A stretch of DNA of 64,000 nt from contig DASSIM010000023.1 in the NCBI GenBank assembly GCA_035691865.1, forward strand, positions 124,001 through 188,000, read 5' to 3'. Below, one piece after another: positions 26,985 through 37,580 of this stretch. Both the position numbers and the translations under genes were made by a program. The notes beneath the pieces are model-generated. The model was not told the origin of the DNA. It was given only the letters and a program-made list of their open reading frames with translations, and made no database searches. How positions within the stretch are numbered: the stretch's first letter is position 1; the number at the start of each line of letters is the position of its first letter. This DNA is from Nitrosopolaris sp035691865. GTDB lineage: Archaea > Thermoproteota > Nitrososphaeria > Nitrososphaerales > Nitrososphaeraceae.

Positions 26985-28247
26985 TCATATTTCGATCACT
27001 TCTCCCGTATCCGGAGCCTTTGATTCAAATCCATATTTGATTTTGATTTCTTCTGCAAACTTCGTACATGAAGGTCCATCGCCATGGACGGTAAGAACCT
27101 TTGGGTTACCTATAATATGTTCAAGGATTTCGAATAATTCGCTTCTACTATTATGTCCTGAAAATTCGAACCTTTTCACATCAGCAAGACATTTTCTTTC
27201 TCTACCATCAAAACTTACGACTCTCCTATCGAGAAGTGTTCGACCCGGTGTGCCTTCGCCCTGATATGACACCATTGCAACACCATTTTTTTCACTCTTG
27301 GCAATTTCTTGCAGATAAAACACAGCAGAACCTCCAACCAACATCCCAGCAGGAGAGATGATAACGCAAGGCTCCTTAACAACACTTCTTCTTCTATTCC
27401 ACCCACTTATCCATTCTGCTTCATTGATTGCTCGCTTGAATATTTCTGCATCCTTGAGGAAGGTTGGATGTTTCAACATAATTTGATTTGCTTTAAGAGC
27501 CATTCCATCCATTACAACTTTGTGTCGAAAATTGTTAGATTTTAGAACGGTTGCTATTTCCTGGGCTCTTTCTACAGAAAAAGCGGGGATAAACAATGTT
27601 CCGCCTCTCTCAAGTACATCGTAGGCGAACTCTAGTAACTCTTTTTCAGCTTGGGCTCGTGGCATCTGCTCACTCTGAGAATAAGTACTCTCTATGATCA
27701 TCAAATCAATTTCACCAAAGTCCAAATCGGCAGGTCTGAGTAATTTTGAACCTCTTGTATTAATATCTCCAGTATAGAATATCCGTTTACCATTATGTTC
27801 TAAAATAACTGAAGCACCGCCCAACACATGGCCGGACTCGTGCAAAGTTACTTTGACATCGTTTACCATGCATGTTTCCTTGTATTGCAAATTCTTGGAA
27901 TTTTTCATCATTGTTATTATGTCAATATATTCAAAGGGTAAGTAGAACCCTGAAATTTTTATCATGTCCTCAATCAATAACCTTGACAGCTCAAATGTAG
28001 GAGGAGTACCCAAAGCTTGAACTGATGCTGATTCAGACAAGAACAGAGATGGGACAAATCCGGAATGATCTAGATGAGCATGTGTAATCACTACAGCATT
28101 AACATCTTTCGGCCTGACATGCATAGGGAAGATGGGTTCTCTTTTTAAGAGTACACCATAATCCATCAAAATGCCTGTACTATTCACATTTACGAGGAAC
28201 GCTGAACGGCCAACTTCTTTGGCAGCGCCCAAGACTGATATTTTCAT
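26985..28247 (-). CDS. Beta-CASP metallo-beta-lactamase ribonuclease (aCPSF2-like)
   Basis: A 420-residue protein. The metallo-beta-lactamase motif 2 is THAHLDHSG (His56, His58, Asp60, His61), followed by the later metal ligands (ESGHVLGGASV) and YTGDINTRGSKLL. The beta-CASP insertion contains FIPAFSVERAQE and SPAGMLVGGSA, and the C-terminal motif FSGHNSR. There is no KH domain at the N-terminus, so it is aCPSF2-like rather than aCPSF1, the archaeal termination factor. It cuts or trims RNA as an endo/exonuclease. It is divergent from alaS. Confidence 0.92.
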   Translation of the reverse strand: MKISVLGAAKEVGRSAFLVNVNSTGILMDYGVLLKREPIFPMHVRPKDVNAVVITHAHLDHSGFVPSLFLSESASVQALGTPPTFELSRLLIEDMIKISGFYLPFEYIDIITMMKNSKNLQYKETCMVNDVKVTLHESGHVLGGASVILEHNGKRIFYTGDINTRGSKLLRPADLDFGEIDLMIIESTYSQSEQMPRAQAEKELLEFAYDVLERGGTLFIPAFSVERAQEIATVLKSNNFRHKVVMDGMALKANQIMLKHPTFLKDAEIFKRAINEAEWISGWNRRRSVVKEPCVIISPAGMLVGGSAVFYLQEIAKSEKNGVAMVSYQGEGTPGRTLLDRRVVSFDGRERKCLADVKRFEFSGHNSRSELFEILEHIIGNPKVLTVHGDGPSCTKFAEEIKIKYGFESKAPDTGEVIEI

Positions 28248-28460
28248 TTATCCTTTATTCCAAGGTAAGTGCTTTAAGTCTTTCACAGTGAGGATAAGTA
28301 CGACGATATTTTTTGTCCCCTTTACCATAGGAATATTGACAAGTGAAATTATGTTCTAGTAATGACTATGATATTGTAACCTGTTAGTTTGGTCCAATGG
28401 ATAAAAGGAAGAATTTGAATATATTTGCAACGACTTCCGCAGGGTAGTTCCTTCACTGAT

Positions 28461-28577
28461 ATGTTCAAAGGCGCGGATAACAAGGAGGTATTTGTAGTCA
28501 CAAGATTGAGATTCAGATTTTGCAATACTGGGAATGCTAATAATAAAAGCATTAATAGTGTGTTTCACAAGGGATAG
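28461..28577 (+). CDS. Possible small ORF before alaS
   Basis: ATG 28461 opens a 38-codon frame (MFKGADNKEVFVVTRLRFRF...) ending 6 bases before the alaS start codon. It is coding-like and the frame stays open upstream without an ATG, so it may be the end of a lost gene or a small leader peptide. No family is recognised. Confidence 0.25.
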   Translation: MFKGADNKEVFVVTRLRFRFCNTGNANNKSINSVFHKG

Positions 28578-28583
28578 CAAGCA

Positions 28584-31310
28584 TTGGGAAAAAAAGAGCT
28601 AACAGCTATCTTTTCATCAGACCCAGATCGATATTACAAGGTTTCGTTATTTGACAGATTAGGGTTCAGACGACAACGATGCATTAATTGCGGAAAATTT
28701 TTTTGGTCCCTAAATGAGAGACAGGTTTGTCCAGACCACGAGTACTACGGTTTTATAGGTGAACCTCCCACGAATAAAAGACTTGATTACATCAACGCTT
28801 GGAAGGAAATAGAAGAATACTTCCAATCCAATGCACATTCGATAATCAGACAGTATCCTGTAGTCTGCAGGTGGCGTGATGATCTCTATTTTACAATAGC
28901 ATCTATTGTCGATTTCCAAAGAGTAATTGGGAACAAGGTTATTTTTGAGCTGCCTACAAATCCACTTATTGTTCCGCAAATGTGTTTGCGCTTTAATGAT
29001 ATAGAAAATGTGGGTTTGAGTGGCAGACATTACACAAGTTTCTGTATGATCGGCCAGGTTTGCAATGCGGACTCGCATGGTGGCTATTGGAAAGATAGGT
29101 GTATTGAGCTTGATTTTAGAATGCTTACAAACGCGCTGGGAATAAGAAAAGAGGAGATCACCTTTGTAGAAGATGTATGGATGGGCGCGGGTGCATTTGG
29201 TTACTCTCTGGAATATTTTGTGAGTGGACTTGAGCTAGGTAATGCTGTTTTTACCGAATTTGAGGGGAATGAGAACGACTATAGAGTAATGACCAATAAG
29301 ATTATTGATATGGGAGCTGGACTTGAGAGACTCTCTTGGGTAACAATGGGAACACCGACAAGCTACGATTGTTCTTTTGGTCCAGTGGTGCGAAAATTAG
29401 TTGACGAGTCTGGAACCTCTGATAATCAAGAAATTCTATCCAAATATTTTACAGCAGTTTCTACTAAACTTGACTACATGGGTGGAGACATTCACGCATT
29501 AAAGTCACTAATCGCTAAGGAACTAAAAATCTCCGATGACCTACTCACAAAAATGACTTCCCCCTACGAGGCAATTTATACTATCGCAGATCACACTCGT
29601 ACTCTGGTGTTCGCTATCTCTGATGGTGCACTCCCATCAAACGTGGGAGGAGGCTATAATCTAAGAGTGATTCTACGCAGGGCACTTTCGATCTTGGAAA
29701 GATTGGGTTGGAGCATGAGACTCGAAGATATAGCTGATATGCATATTGATTATGTCAAGCACATGTATCCAGAAATTGAGGAACATAGAGAAGATGTCAG
29801 GACAATTCTTCAGATTGAATCTGGTAGATATATAGGATCGAGGGAAAGGATGGAAGCGATTGCTAATTCAATAAAAAGCACTAAGAAGAAGCTGGTGGTA
29901 GATGATCTTATAAGAATGTACGAATCTGACGGTGTTACCCCTGACTTTTTGGTGGATTTAGGAGCAATAGAGAATATCCCGCCTACTTTTTATACAAAGC
30001 TCGCTGAACTTCATACTAGCCAAGCAGCAGCTCAAGCTCACAAGCCAATCTACGGTTTGGATGGTGTTGCCCCGACCAGATTATTATATTACGAAGACAA
30101 GTCAATCCGTGAATTTAGTGCCAAGATTCTTAAGGTGATCGATAAAAAATTTATAATACTAGACCAGACCGCGTTCTATCCGCGGGGTGGTGGACAAGAA
30201 CCTGACACAGGAGAGATCAACGGCGTCAAAGTACTTGAAGTTACGAAACAAGCAGACATAGTAATTCATAAACTACAAAGTCCCTCAGACTTCATGGACG
30301 GCAAGACTGTTCATGGAACAATAAATGCCCGAAGGCGCGAACTGATCACCAAACATCATACTGCAACTCATGTACTTAATACATCAGCGAGATTTAATCT
30401 TGGATCGTGGGTATGGCAGAATTCTGCATTCAAAGAGGAAAATTATGCCAGACTTGATATTACACACCATTCAGCTCTCAATAGGGAGGAGGTTGAAAGA
30501 ATAGAAAAGACTGCAAACAATGTAATTAGACAAAATTTACCGGTTAAGATCAAGATCTTTGACCGTGTTGATGCAGAGCAAGGCTACAGTTTTAGAATAT
30601 ATCAGGGTGGTGCTGTCCCAACCAGCAATATCAGGATTGTAAATATAGAAAACTGGGATATCGAAGCCTGTGGGGGAACACATGTCAGCACAACTGGTGA
30701 AATAGGACTTATTAAAATTACTAAATCTGAAAGGATTCAGGATGGAGTTGTTAGATTAGAGTTTGTTGCCGGGGAGGCCGCAATGAACTACATCCAAAAG
30801 CAAGAAAACCAGCTTATCATGATTGCTCAGTCGTTAGGCTCCAGTAAGGAAAAGGTTGTCGAGTCTCTTCAAAAGAGTATAGATGAGGCTGAGGCAGCAA
30901 AGAAGAAGATAAAAATTATGCTTCGAAAATTCACTCCCTCAATATCAAAATCAGTTTCTGAGGAAGCAAAGCAATTATCTTCGGATGGCATAAAGTTTTA
31001 TCATGTAATTGATAATGAAATGGATGAGGAATATCATATTTCTATAGGAGAGAAATCTATTGAAAATGATCCATCTCTGATCTACGTGGCCTTTATATCA
31101 AAAGGTGAGGGGATACGTATGATTGTATTTGTTGGCGAACAGGCACAGAAAAAAATTAAAGCTGCCAGCATTGCGAGGCAAATTTCTATTCAACTGGGAG
31201 GTTCAGGTGGTGGCGATGCTAGATTCGGACAGGGTGGAGGTAGATTTAAGGACAAGATAAAGGCTGCTCTGGGTTCAGTCGAACAGTTAGTCTTGAAAAG
31301 TGGTATGTAG
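28584..31310 (+). CDS. alaS: Alanyl-tRNA synthetase
   Basis: A 908-residue archaeal-type AlaRS starting at TTG 28584. It begins with the zinc-binding archaeal N-terminus (RQRCINCGKFFWSL, CPDH), then the class II core, the editing domain with HHTATHVLNTSARF and CGGTHVSTTGEIG (zinc-binding His/Cys), and a Gly-rich C-terminal domain (GGSGGGDARFGQGGGRFKD). It charges tRNA-Ala and removes mis-attached Ser/Gly. Its stop overlaps the long version of the leuS frame. Confidence 0.97.
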   Translation: MGKKELTAIFSSDPDRYYKVSLFDRLGFRRQRCINCGKFFWSLNERQVCPDHEYYGFIGEPPTNKRLDYINAWKEIEEYFQSNAHSIIRQYPVVCRWRDDLYFTIASIVDFQRVIGNKVIFELPTNPLIVPQMCLRFNDIENVGLSGRHYTSFCMIGQVCNADSHGGYWKDRCIELDFRMLTNALGIRKEEITFVEDVWMGAGAFGYSLEYFVSGLELGNAVFTEFEGNENDYRVMTNKIIDMGAGLERLSWVTMGTPTSYDCSFGPVVRKLVDESGTSDNQEILSKYFTAVSTKLDYMGGDIHALKSLIAKELKISDDLLTKMTSPYEAIYTIADHTRTLVFAISDGALPSNVGGGYNLRVILRRALSILERLGWSMRLEDIADMHIDYVKHMYPEIEEHREDVRTILQIESGRYIGSRERMEAIANSIKSTKKKLVVDDLIRMYESDGVTPDFLVDLGAIENIPPTFYTKLAELHTSQAAAQAHKPIYGLDGVAPTRLLYYEDKSIREFSAKILKVIDKKFIILDQTAFYPRGGGQEPDTGEINGVKVLEVTKQADIVIHKLQSPSDFMDGKTVHGTINARRRELITKHHTATHVLNTSARFNLGSWVWQNSAFKEENYARLDITHHSALNREEVERIEKTANNVIRQNLPVKIKIFDRVDAEQGYSFRIYQGGAVPTSNIRIVNIENWDIEACGGTHVSTTGEIGLIKITKSERIQDGVVRLEFVAGEAAMNYIQKQENQLIMIAQSLGSSKEKVVESLQKSIDEAEAAKKKIKIMLRKFTPSISKSVSEEAKQLSSDGIKFYHVIDNEMDEEYHISIGEKSIENDPSLIYVAFISKGEGIRMIVFVGEQAQKKIKAASIARQISIQLGGSGGGDARFGQGGGRFKDKIKAALGSVEQLVLKSGM

Positions 31311-34300
31311 GATTAACAAAAGTAATCGTATCATGACCAGTATCAATAATAAAAATAATGGGGACAAGAGGAAGGAAGGTAAGAACAGAATAGATTGGAA
31401 GTCAGTTGAAGAAAAGTGGCGAGATAGATGGGAAGAACAAAGGATCTTTCAAGCAGATCCGGATTTTGGAAAGAGGAAATATTTCATAACCGTAGCATAC
31501 CCCTATCCAAACTCACCTCAACATATTGGACATGGAAGAACGTACACTCTTGCTGACGTACATGCACGTTACATGAGGATGAAAGGTTATAATGTTTTGT
31601 TCCCAATGGGTTTCCATTACACAGGGACTCCTATTCTTGCCATGTCGCGTAGAGTAGCATCGCGGGATAAAGAACTGCTGGAAACCTTCGATAAGGTTTA
31701 CCACGTTCCAAACGAAGCAATTACAAGTTTTGTCGAACCAGTAAAAATCGCGAGCTACTTTCACAATGAGATCAAACTAGGAATGAAAGAGTTGGGATTT
31801 TCAATAGATTGGAGGCGCGAGTTTAATACCGTAGACACAACATTTTCAAATTTTATCTCTTGGCAGTTTAGGACATTGCGGAAAAAAGGACTAATAGTGC
31901 AAGGATCGCATCCGGTCGGTTGGTGCCCAAACGATCAGAATCCTGTTAGTCAACACGATACCATAGGCGATGTTGAACCTTCCTTCAGTGAATATACTTT
32001 GATAAAGTTCAGGCTAGGCGATGGATACATAATTCCGACGGCAACTTTGAGACCAGAAACTATCTATGGTGCTACCAATTTATGGGTTAACCCCAATATA
32101 GAATACGTCAAAATATATCTCAAAGACAAGGAGGAACGATGGATTGTAAGCAAGGAAGCGGCTAAAAAATTAGAATTTCTAGGTCATATAGTCACTAGCG
32201 AGTCTCACGTGTTAGGAAAAGAACTAGTTGGGACATCGGCTAAAAACCCAGTTACTCACGTTTCGTTGCCATTATATCCAGCCCTTTTTGTTGAAGCTGA
32301 TAACGGTACGGGGTTCGTAATGTCTGTTCCAGCTCATGCACCATATGATTATCTTGCACTTGAAGATCTGAAAAGTAATTTTTCAATCCAAAAGGAATTT
32401 GGATTAAGATCAGTTGAAGTAAAACCCATTGCAATAATTGAATCCGACGACTACTCCGGTCTAGACGTAATACCTTCTAAGCAGATCATAAACAAATTCA
32501 ACATAAGGGATCAGACGGGTACCGAAATCGAAAAAGCTACTAACGAGCTCTATTCACATGAATTTTACAAAGGAAAGATGCTCCAAAATACAGGAAAGTA
32601 TGGTGGTATGCCTGTTTCTGAAGCAAAGGACAAGGTAAAAAGTGAAATTCTCATAAGTGGTGATGCTGATATAATGTTTGAATTGCTAAATGAACCTGTC
32701 AGATGCAGGTGCGGTACACGATGTGTAGTTAAACTGTTAAACGATCAATGGTTTCTGAATTATGGTGATATGGAATGGAAGCGTTTAGCACATGAATGCC
32801 TGAACAGCATGGAAATAGTTCCGGAAGAAATCAGGCAGGAATTTAACTACGTGCTAGATTGGTTAAGAGAGAGGGCTTGTGCAAGAAAATCAGGGTTGGG
32901 TACTAAGTTACCCTGGGATCTGGACTGGATTATTGAGAGCCTCTCAGATTCTGTTATCTATATGGCATACTACATATTGGCAAAGTATGTTAATGATAAA
33001 TCAATCATTGATGTTAATAATCTAAAGGATTCAGTTTTTGATTATGTCTTACTAGGGAAAGGCAACCTTATGCAGGTCGCTTCAGAGTGCAATATCTCTG
33101 TAGCATTACTTGAGCAGATAAGGCAAGAGTTTACTTATTTTTATCCCGTGGATTCAAGACATTCTGGCAGGGATCTAGTTCCAAACCACTTGTCTTTTTT
33201 TATTTTCGACCATGTAGCAATTTTTGACAGAGAGAATTGGCCAAAGCAGATTGTTGTAAATGGCTCCGTGCTGATGGATGGCAAGAAGATGTCAAAATCG
33301 CTTGGAAATATTATTCCACTTCGTGATGCCATCAAAGAACATAGCGCAGATGCGATCCGTTTAGCAATGCTTATTTCTGCAGAGCTCTTGCAAGATGCCG
33401 ATTTTTCATTCGATACGGTAAAGGGAATTCGGTCCAAGTTACAAGATATATATGATATGGGGATAGAATCTTCTACAAACTCCTCACAATCAGAAATGAA
33501 AGGAGCAAATTTAAATAAAGAACTAGTAGACCGGTGGCTTCTCAGCAGATTACATCGCACCATTGCAAATACTACGTTGTCAATGGATAAGTTACGTGTG
33601 AGAGAAGCGGCCCATAACATAATATACTCTCTAGATCACGATCTACAATGGTATGAAAAGAGAGTAAAAGCCAAGAATCACGAAAGCTCTTCCATTCAAT
33701 ATACTCTTTCAACGTTTCTTAATATCCGTATTAGGATGCTGGCACCATTTGCCCCTTTTATAAGTGAAGAAGTATGGGAGAAAATTGATAATTCATCCAC
33801 TTCCATCATTTCTGCCGGCTGGCCATCAGCCGAAGAGGATAAGATAGATGTCGTTGCGGAGGAATCGGAGCAGCTAATTATGAATTCGATTTTTGATCTA
33901 CAGAAGATTGTCAAAGTAACGAGGCTTAATCCAAAAAAAATAATTTTTTATACTGCTGCAAACTGGAAATTAAAAGTATATAATAAGATTCTCTCGAGCG
34001 TATTTTTGGAGAGTAATCCCAACTTTGGAGATATCATGAAACAGCTGATTAAAGATCCGGAAACAACAAAGGCAAAAACCGATTCCAATATCGTGCGAAA
34101 AATGATCGAAGATATCCTATCCGATCCAATTGAAACAAGAAACAGGCGAGTACGGCTCGAGAATTTTGATGAAAGACTTCCCATAGAGGATGCTAGAAAC
34201 TTATTATCTTTAGAAATTGGAAACGAACACGCTGAGATATTGGTATATTCAGAAGATGATGCCGATCTTTCAGAATACGATCCGAAGCACAAAGCAAAAT

Positions 34301-34344
34301 TTGCTAGACCCTTCAAACCGGCAATTTACTTGATCGATCAATAA
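31300..34344 (+). CDS. leuS: Leucyl-tRNA synthetase
   Basis: An archaeal/eukaryal-type class I LeuRS of up to 1014 residues. The HIGH-type motif reads PYPNSPQHIGHGR and the KMSKS motif DGKKMSKSLGN. The CP1 editing domain contains TLRPETIYGATN and the conserved Asp of APYDYLAL. GTG 31300 overlaps alaS by 11 bases, but ATG 31333 (MTSINNKN) is the more natural start. The two genes are likely co-transcribed. Confidence 0.96.
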   Translation: MVCRINKSNRIMTSINNKNNGDKRKEGKNRIDWKSVEEKWRDRWEEQRIFQADPDFGKRKYFITVAYPYPNSPQHIGHGRTYTLADVHARYMRMKGYNVLFPMGFHYTGTPILAMSRRVASRDKELLETFDKVYHVPNEAITSFVEPVKIASYFHNEIKLGMKELGFSIDWRREFNTVDTTFSNFISWQFRTLRKKGLIVQGSHPVGWCPNDQNPVSQHDTIGDVEPSFSEYTLIKFRLGDGYIIPTATLRPETIYGATNLWVNPNIEYVKIYLKDKEERWIVSKEAAKKLEFLGHIVTSESHVLGKELVGTSAKNPVTHVSLPLYPALFVEADNGTGFVMSVPAHAPYDYLALEDLKSNFSIQKEFGLRSVEVKPIAIIESDDYSGLDVIPSKQIINKFNIRDQTGTEIEKATNELYSHEFYKGKMLQNTGKYGGMPVSEAKDKVKSEILISGDADIMFELLNEPVRCRCGTRCVVKLLNDQWFLNYGDMEWKRLAHECLNSMEIVPEEIRQEFNYVLDWLRERACARKSGLGTKLPWDLDWIIESLSDSVIYMAYYILAKYVNDKSIIDVNNLKDSVFDYVLLGKGNLMQVASECNISVALLEQIRQEFTYFYPVDSRHSGRDLVPNHLSFFIFDHVAIFDRENWPKQIVVNGSVLMDGKKMSKSLGNIIPLRDAIKEHSADAIRLAMLISAELLQDADFSFDTVKGIRSKLQDIYDMGIESSTNSSQSEMKGANLNKELVDRWLLSRLHRTIANTTLSMDKLRVREAAHNIIYSLDHDLQWYEKRVKAKNHESSSIQYTLSTFLNIRIRMLAPFAPFISEEVWEKIDNSSTSIISAGWPSAEEDKIDVVAEESEQLIMNSIFDLQKIVKVTRLNPKKIIFYTAANWKLKVYNKILSSVFLESNPNFGDIMKQLIKDPETTKAKTDSNIVRKMIEDILSDPIETRNRRVRLENFDERLPIEDARNLLSLEIGNEHAEILVYSEDDADLSEYDPKHKAKFARPFKPAIYLIDQ

Positions 34345-34396
34345 CATATACCATTGATTGTCACTCTTATCACTCACCATGTTATCGCTGTTATTA

Positions 34397-34630
34397 CTAC
34401 TTGGCCTTTTGCCTTTTCCTCGCAGCAATAATAGATGAAACTAAATATAATGAAAACCCTACCGCGACCATCGGGAGTCCATAAAGTGAAAATCCACCTC
34501 TATGGGTGTAGCTTCCCACTCCCACAAATATAGCTCCTACTATCAGCAAGGCTAATCCTGTTCGAGCCGCTGCTGGCATCTGAATTTTCGTCTTTGAAGA
34601 TGATGGCAATGTATCTGTATCTCCTTTCAC
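34397..34630 (-). CDS. Small two-helix membrane protein
   Basis: A 77-residue protein with a hydrophilic Ser/Thr/Lys N-terminus, two membrane helices (TGLALLIVGAIFVGVGSY and LPMVAVGFSLYLVSSIIA) separated by a HRGGFSLYG loop, and a basic tail (ARKRQKAK). Positive charge at the end suggests a cytoplasmic C-terminus. It is convergent with leuS. The function is unknown. Confidence 0.7.
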   Translation of the reverse strand: MKGDTDTLPSSSKTKIQMPAAARTGLALLIVGAIFVGVGSYTHRGGFSLYGLPMVAVGFSLYLVSSIIAARKRQKAK

Positions 34631-34723
34631 AACTAAGACGCACTAATATCATTTTTTTGTCAGCTAAACCAATCACAATATTATAATTATGGCACTAAAG
34701 TGGATTCCATTGTCAGATCTTAG

Positions 34724-35974
34724 ATGAACGCCGAACATATACGGGGTGCAAATGAGAAGCACGGATTTCCTACTATTGAAGATATATTCAAAGCAAGGGA
34801 TTTGCTAAATGAAGTTGTGAGAAAAACACCATTGCAAAGATCTGAAACGTTTTCTAAATTGACAGGAACAAACATCTTTCTTAAGCTTGAATCTTTGCAA
34901 AAAACGGGTTCGTTTAAGGTGCGTGGAGCATTCGTTAAGCTCGCCATGTTATCGAATGAAGAGCGCAAATACGGTGTCATTGCTGCCTCGGCAGGTAATC
35001 ATGCCCAAGGAGTTGCATATGCTGCATTGCAAAAGAATATTTCTTGTACCATAGTGATGCCGAAGAATGCGTCTCCGGCGAAAGTTGCTGCTACAAAATC
35101 ATATGGAGCGAAGGTGACTCTACGCGGGTTAGACTATGAGGAATCCTGGCTTGCAGCTCAGGAAATAGCAAAGGAGGAGGGACGCACGGTCATTCATGCT
35201 TTTGATGACGCTCAAATAATTTCTGGTCAGGGAACAATCGGTCTTGAATTGTTGGAGGATCTCCGTGAAATTGACGAAGTTTATTTGCCTGTGGGTGGTG
35301 GAGGGCTTGCAGCGGGTGTTGCGATAGCAATAAAAGCAAAAAATCCCAATGTAAAGATTGTTGGAATAGAATCCAAAGCATTTCCCTCTATGAAAGAATC
35401 TCTAGCCAAAGGCTCCTTGCAACATGCAAAAGAAGGATATACCATTGCAGATGGCATCTCTGTAAAATCACCTGGCAAACTTACTTACGAAATAGCGAGC
35501 GAATACCTAGACGACCTAAGATTAGTCGAGGATTCATCGATAGTTGAAACGATGTTTTTGCTCATGGAAAGAGCAAAGCTCGTTGTAGAACCTGCGGGGG
35601 CAGCAAGCCTCGCTTATTTAGTTTCAAATGGCCACCCAAACAAAGCCAAGAATGTAATAGCCTTGCTATCTGGAGGTAACGTGGATATGTATCTGCTTGG
35701 ACAAGTAGTAGCAAAGGGTCTTATGCATATGGGAAGGATGCTCAAAATTTTTATCCAGTTACCTGATAGACCCGGAGCATTGAAGACCATAGTGGATAGT
35801 ATTGCAGCACTAAGTGTTAATATTGTCGAAGTCGACCATGATAGATTAAGTCCCAATATTTCTGCTGGAACAGCGGGTGTATACTTAAGTCTTGAAATGG
35901 AAAATGCAAGTCATGCAAAACGCTTAGTCAATTTTCTAGAGGAAAAGGGCGTCGAATTCAGAATTCTTAGTTGA
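34724..35974 (+). CDS. ilvA: Threonine ammonia-lyase (threonine dehydratase) with ACT domain
   Basis: A 416-residue PLP enzyme making 2-oxobutanoate from threonine for isoleucine synthesis. The PLP lysine is Lys65 in KTGSFKVRGAF, the phosphate loop is PVGGGGLAAG, and NHAQG is conserved. The last ~75 residues form one ACT domain (IFIQLPDRPGALKTIVDSIA), which suggests allosteric control, probably by isoleucine or valine. One ACT domain places it with the shorter TdcB/IlvA-archaeal forms. Confidence 0.94.
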   Translation: MNAEHIRGANEKHGFPTIEDIFKARDLLNEVVRKTPLQRSETFSKLTGTNIFLKLESLQKTGSFKVRGAFVKLAMLSNEERKYGVIAASAGNHAQGVAYAALQKNISCTIVMPKNASPAKVAATKSYGAKVTLRGLDYEESWLAAQEIAKEEGRTVIHAFDDAQIISGQGTIGLELLEDLREIDEVYLPVGGGGLAAGVAIAIKAKNPNVKIVGIESKAFPSMKESLAKGSLQHAKEGYTIADGISVKSPGKLTYEIASEYLDDLRLVEDSSIVETMFLLMERAKLVVEPAGAASLAYLVSNGHPNKAKNVIALLSGGNVDMYLLGQVVAKGLMHMGRMLKIFIQLPDRPGALKTIVDSIAALSVNIVEVDHDRLSPNISAGTAGVYLSLEMENASHAKRLVNFLEEKGVEFRILS

Positions 35975-36074
35975 CATAATTCCTCATACCAATCTCGCAG
36001 AGAGCAATAGCCAAGCATTCAGGGACTCTTATTAGCTAAATATTACCCATACATGTACTACCAAGATGATATCT

Positions 36075-37472
36075 TTAGTTGGTAAAGTCATACTCTCTGA
36101 ACCCTGCCTTTTCAGCAGTGGTGCCACCTATTTTTACTAGGACGAACTCGTTGTGGACATGCAAAAGAGAGGTATCGAAGTTTCTTTCATTTCCGCGAAG
36201 TCTTTCATATTCGTTAATTGAAATCTTTTTTCTGGGTCCAATTTCTTCCTCGAGGTTCATTCCTTCTACGATTTCCTTGTATTCAGATTGAATCACACCA
36301 GTAAACACCATAGCGCTACTACCGCTACCATATGATCCAAACCCTACTCTCTTATTCTGAAGATCAGTACCCTTCTTGTATTCAAATTCCAACAGGCTTC
36401 TAAAACCCATAAACATTGACGCAGTGTACAGATTGCCGATTATGGTCGATGCTTCGAGTGAGCTCGCCATTTTCTTTTCAAAAACTTCATTGTAGAAAGA
36501 TGTTTGCATAAATGCTCGCCTGAATCTTTCATCAGCTTTCATAAATTCAGTGTCAGCCAAAATTGATTCAATGGTGCCCCTGGGGTCTTTGGGGATTGGT
36601 TCTTGTAATCCCACTTCTTTTATGACTTTATTCCACCGTGGGAGATACCTCCACTCATGTCTTAACAAGTATGCCAGCGCCTTTTCACCCATCCGTCTAT
36701 AAGGAAGATGAACACTAAATAAATCGATGTGATCTGTTATGGACTCCCCATCCTTCAGTCGAATCAAACCTGTTCTGATAGCTTTTTCTTTATAACTATC
36801 AAAGGCTTTTCTTACCTGAATTAAATATAACAAATTAGAGTAGCTTCCATTAACAACAGGCGTATCTTTTCCACATGGTCTGTAGAAATCATATTCATTA
36901 CTGATAATTGTGGAGGTAACTTTTTGATCAAAAGATAGTAATCTGGGATTCTCCTTTATCAGCATAGCAACTGCGCCTGCACCCTGTGTATATTCCCCAG
37001 TAGAACCAATATCATATTTCGCAATATCGCTAACAATCACTATGGCTGCTTTACCATTATTTTCGTCTGCCCTGATCCAATTTGTATTATCGTAAAGCGC
37101 ATATGATCCACTCACACAGGCAAATTTACACTCTATCCCCCCGGCGTGTTCAAAGGAACTTTCTCCGTAAACTTGTTCTAGCATTCCTATCACAAAAGAA
37201 TTCATCGCTTTGGATTCGTCAAGGCCAGACTCGGTAGCTACATACATTCTACCTATATCTTCTGGATGTAGGTGGTTTTTTTGCATCAATTTCAAACAAG
37301 CGTTAGCGGCCATGCAAGCTGGATCTTGGTTTGTATCGACCAGAGCCATCTTCTTTACTCCAATACCGTATTCTAACTTGCGAGGGTCAATTCCTCTTGC
37401 CTCAGCAAAATCCTTATAGTCTATATACAGCTTTGGGATATATATAGCCAGATCATCAATCCCCACTGGCAT
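36075..37472 (-). CDS. Hydroxymethylglutaryl-CoA synthase
   Basis: A 465-residue thiolase-fold enzyme that condenses acetyl-CoA with acetoacetyl-CoA, the first committed step to mevalonate and archaeal isoprenoid lipids. The nucleophile is Cys119 in ECKFACVSGS, the general base Glu81 in ATESGLDESK, and the C-terminal part has GFGSYGSGSSAMVF. It is longer than the ~350-residue form of many archaea and closer in layout to bacterial/eukaryal-like forms. It lies upstream of mqnC on the same strand with a 108-base gap. Confidence 0.93.
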   Translation of the reverse strand: MPVGIDDLAIYIPKLYIDYKDFAEARGIDPRKLEYGIGVKKMALVDTNQDPACMAANACLKLMQKNHLHPEDIGRMYVATESGLDESKAMNSFVIGMLEQVYGESSFEHAGGIECKFACVSGSYALYDNTNWIRADENNGKAAIVIVSDIAKYDIGSTGEYTQGAGAVAMLIKENPRLLSFDQKVTSTIISNEYDFYRPCGKDTPVVNGSYSNLLYLIQVRKAFDSYKEKAIRTGLIRLKDGESITDHIDLFSVHLPYRRMGEKALAYLLRHEWRYLPRWNKVIKEVGLQEPIPKDPRGTIESILADTEFMKADERFRRAFMQTSFYNEVFEKKMASSLEASTIIGNLYTASMFMGFRSLLEFEYKKGTDLQNKRVGFGSYGSGSSAMVFTGVIQSEYKEIVEGMNLEEEIGPRKKISINEYERLRGNERNFDTSLLHVHNEFVLVKIGGTTAEKAGFREYDFTN

Positions 37473-37580
37473 TTATCCATCTACCATATAGCATGAAACT
37501 ACAGATATAGCCAATTTAAAGTTATATCTAGCTAGTTTTGACTAATTGTCGTAAGCTGGTTGACACACTTTGTGTCTAGT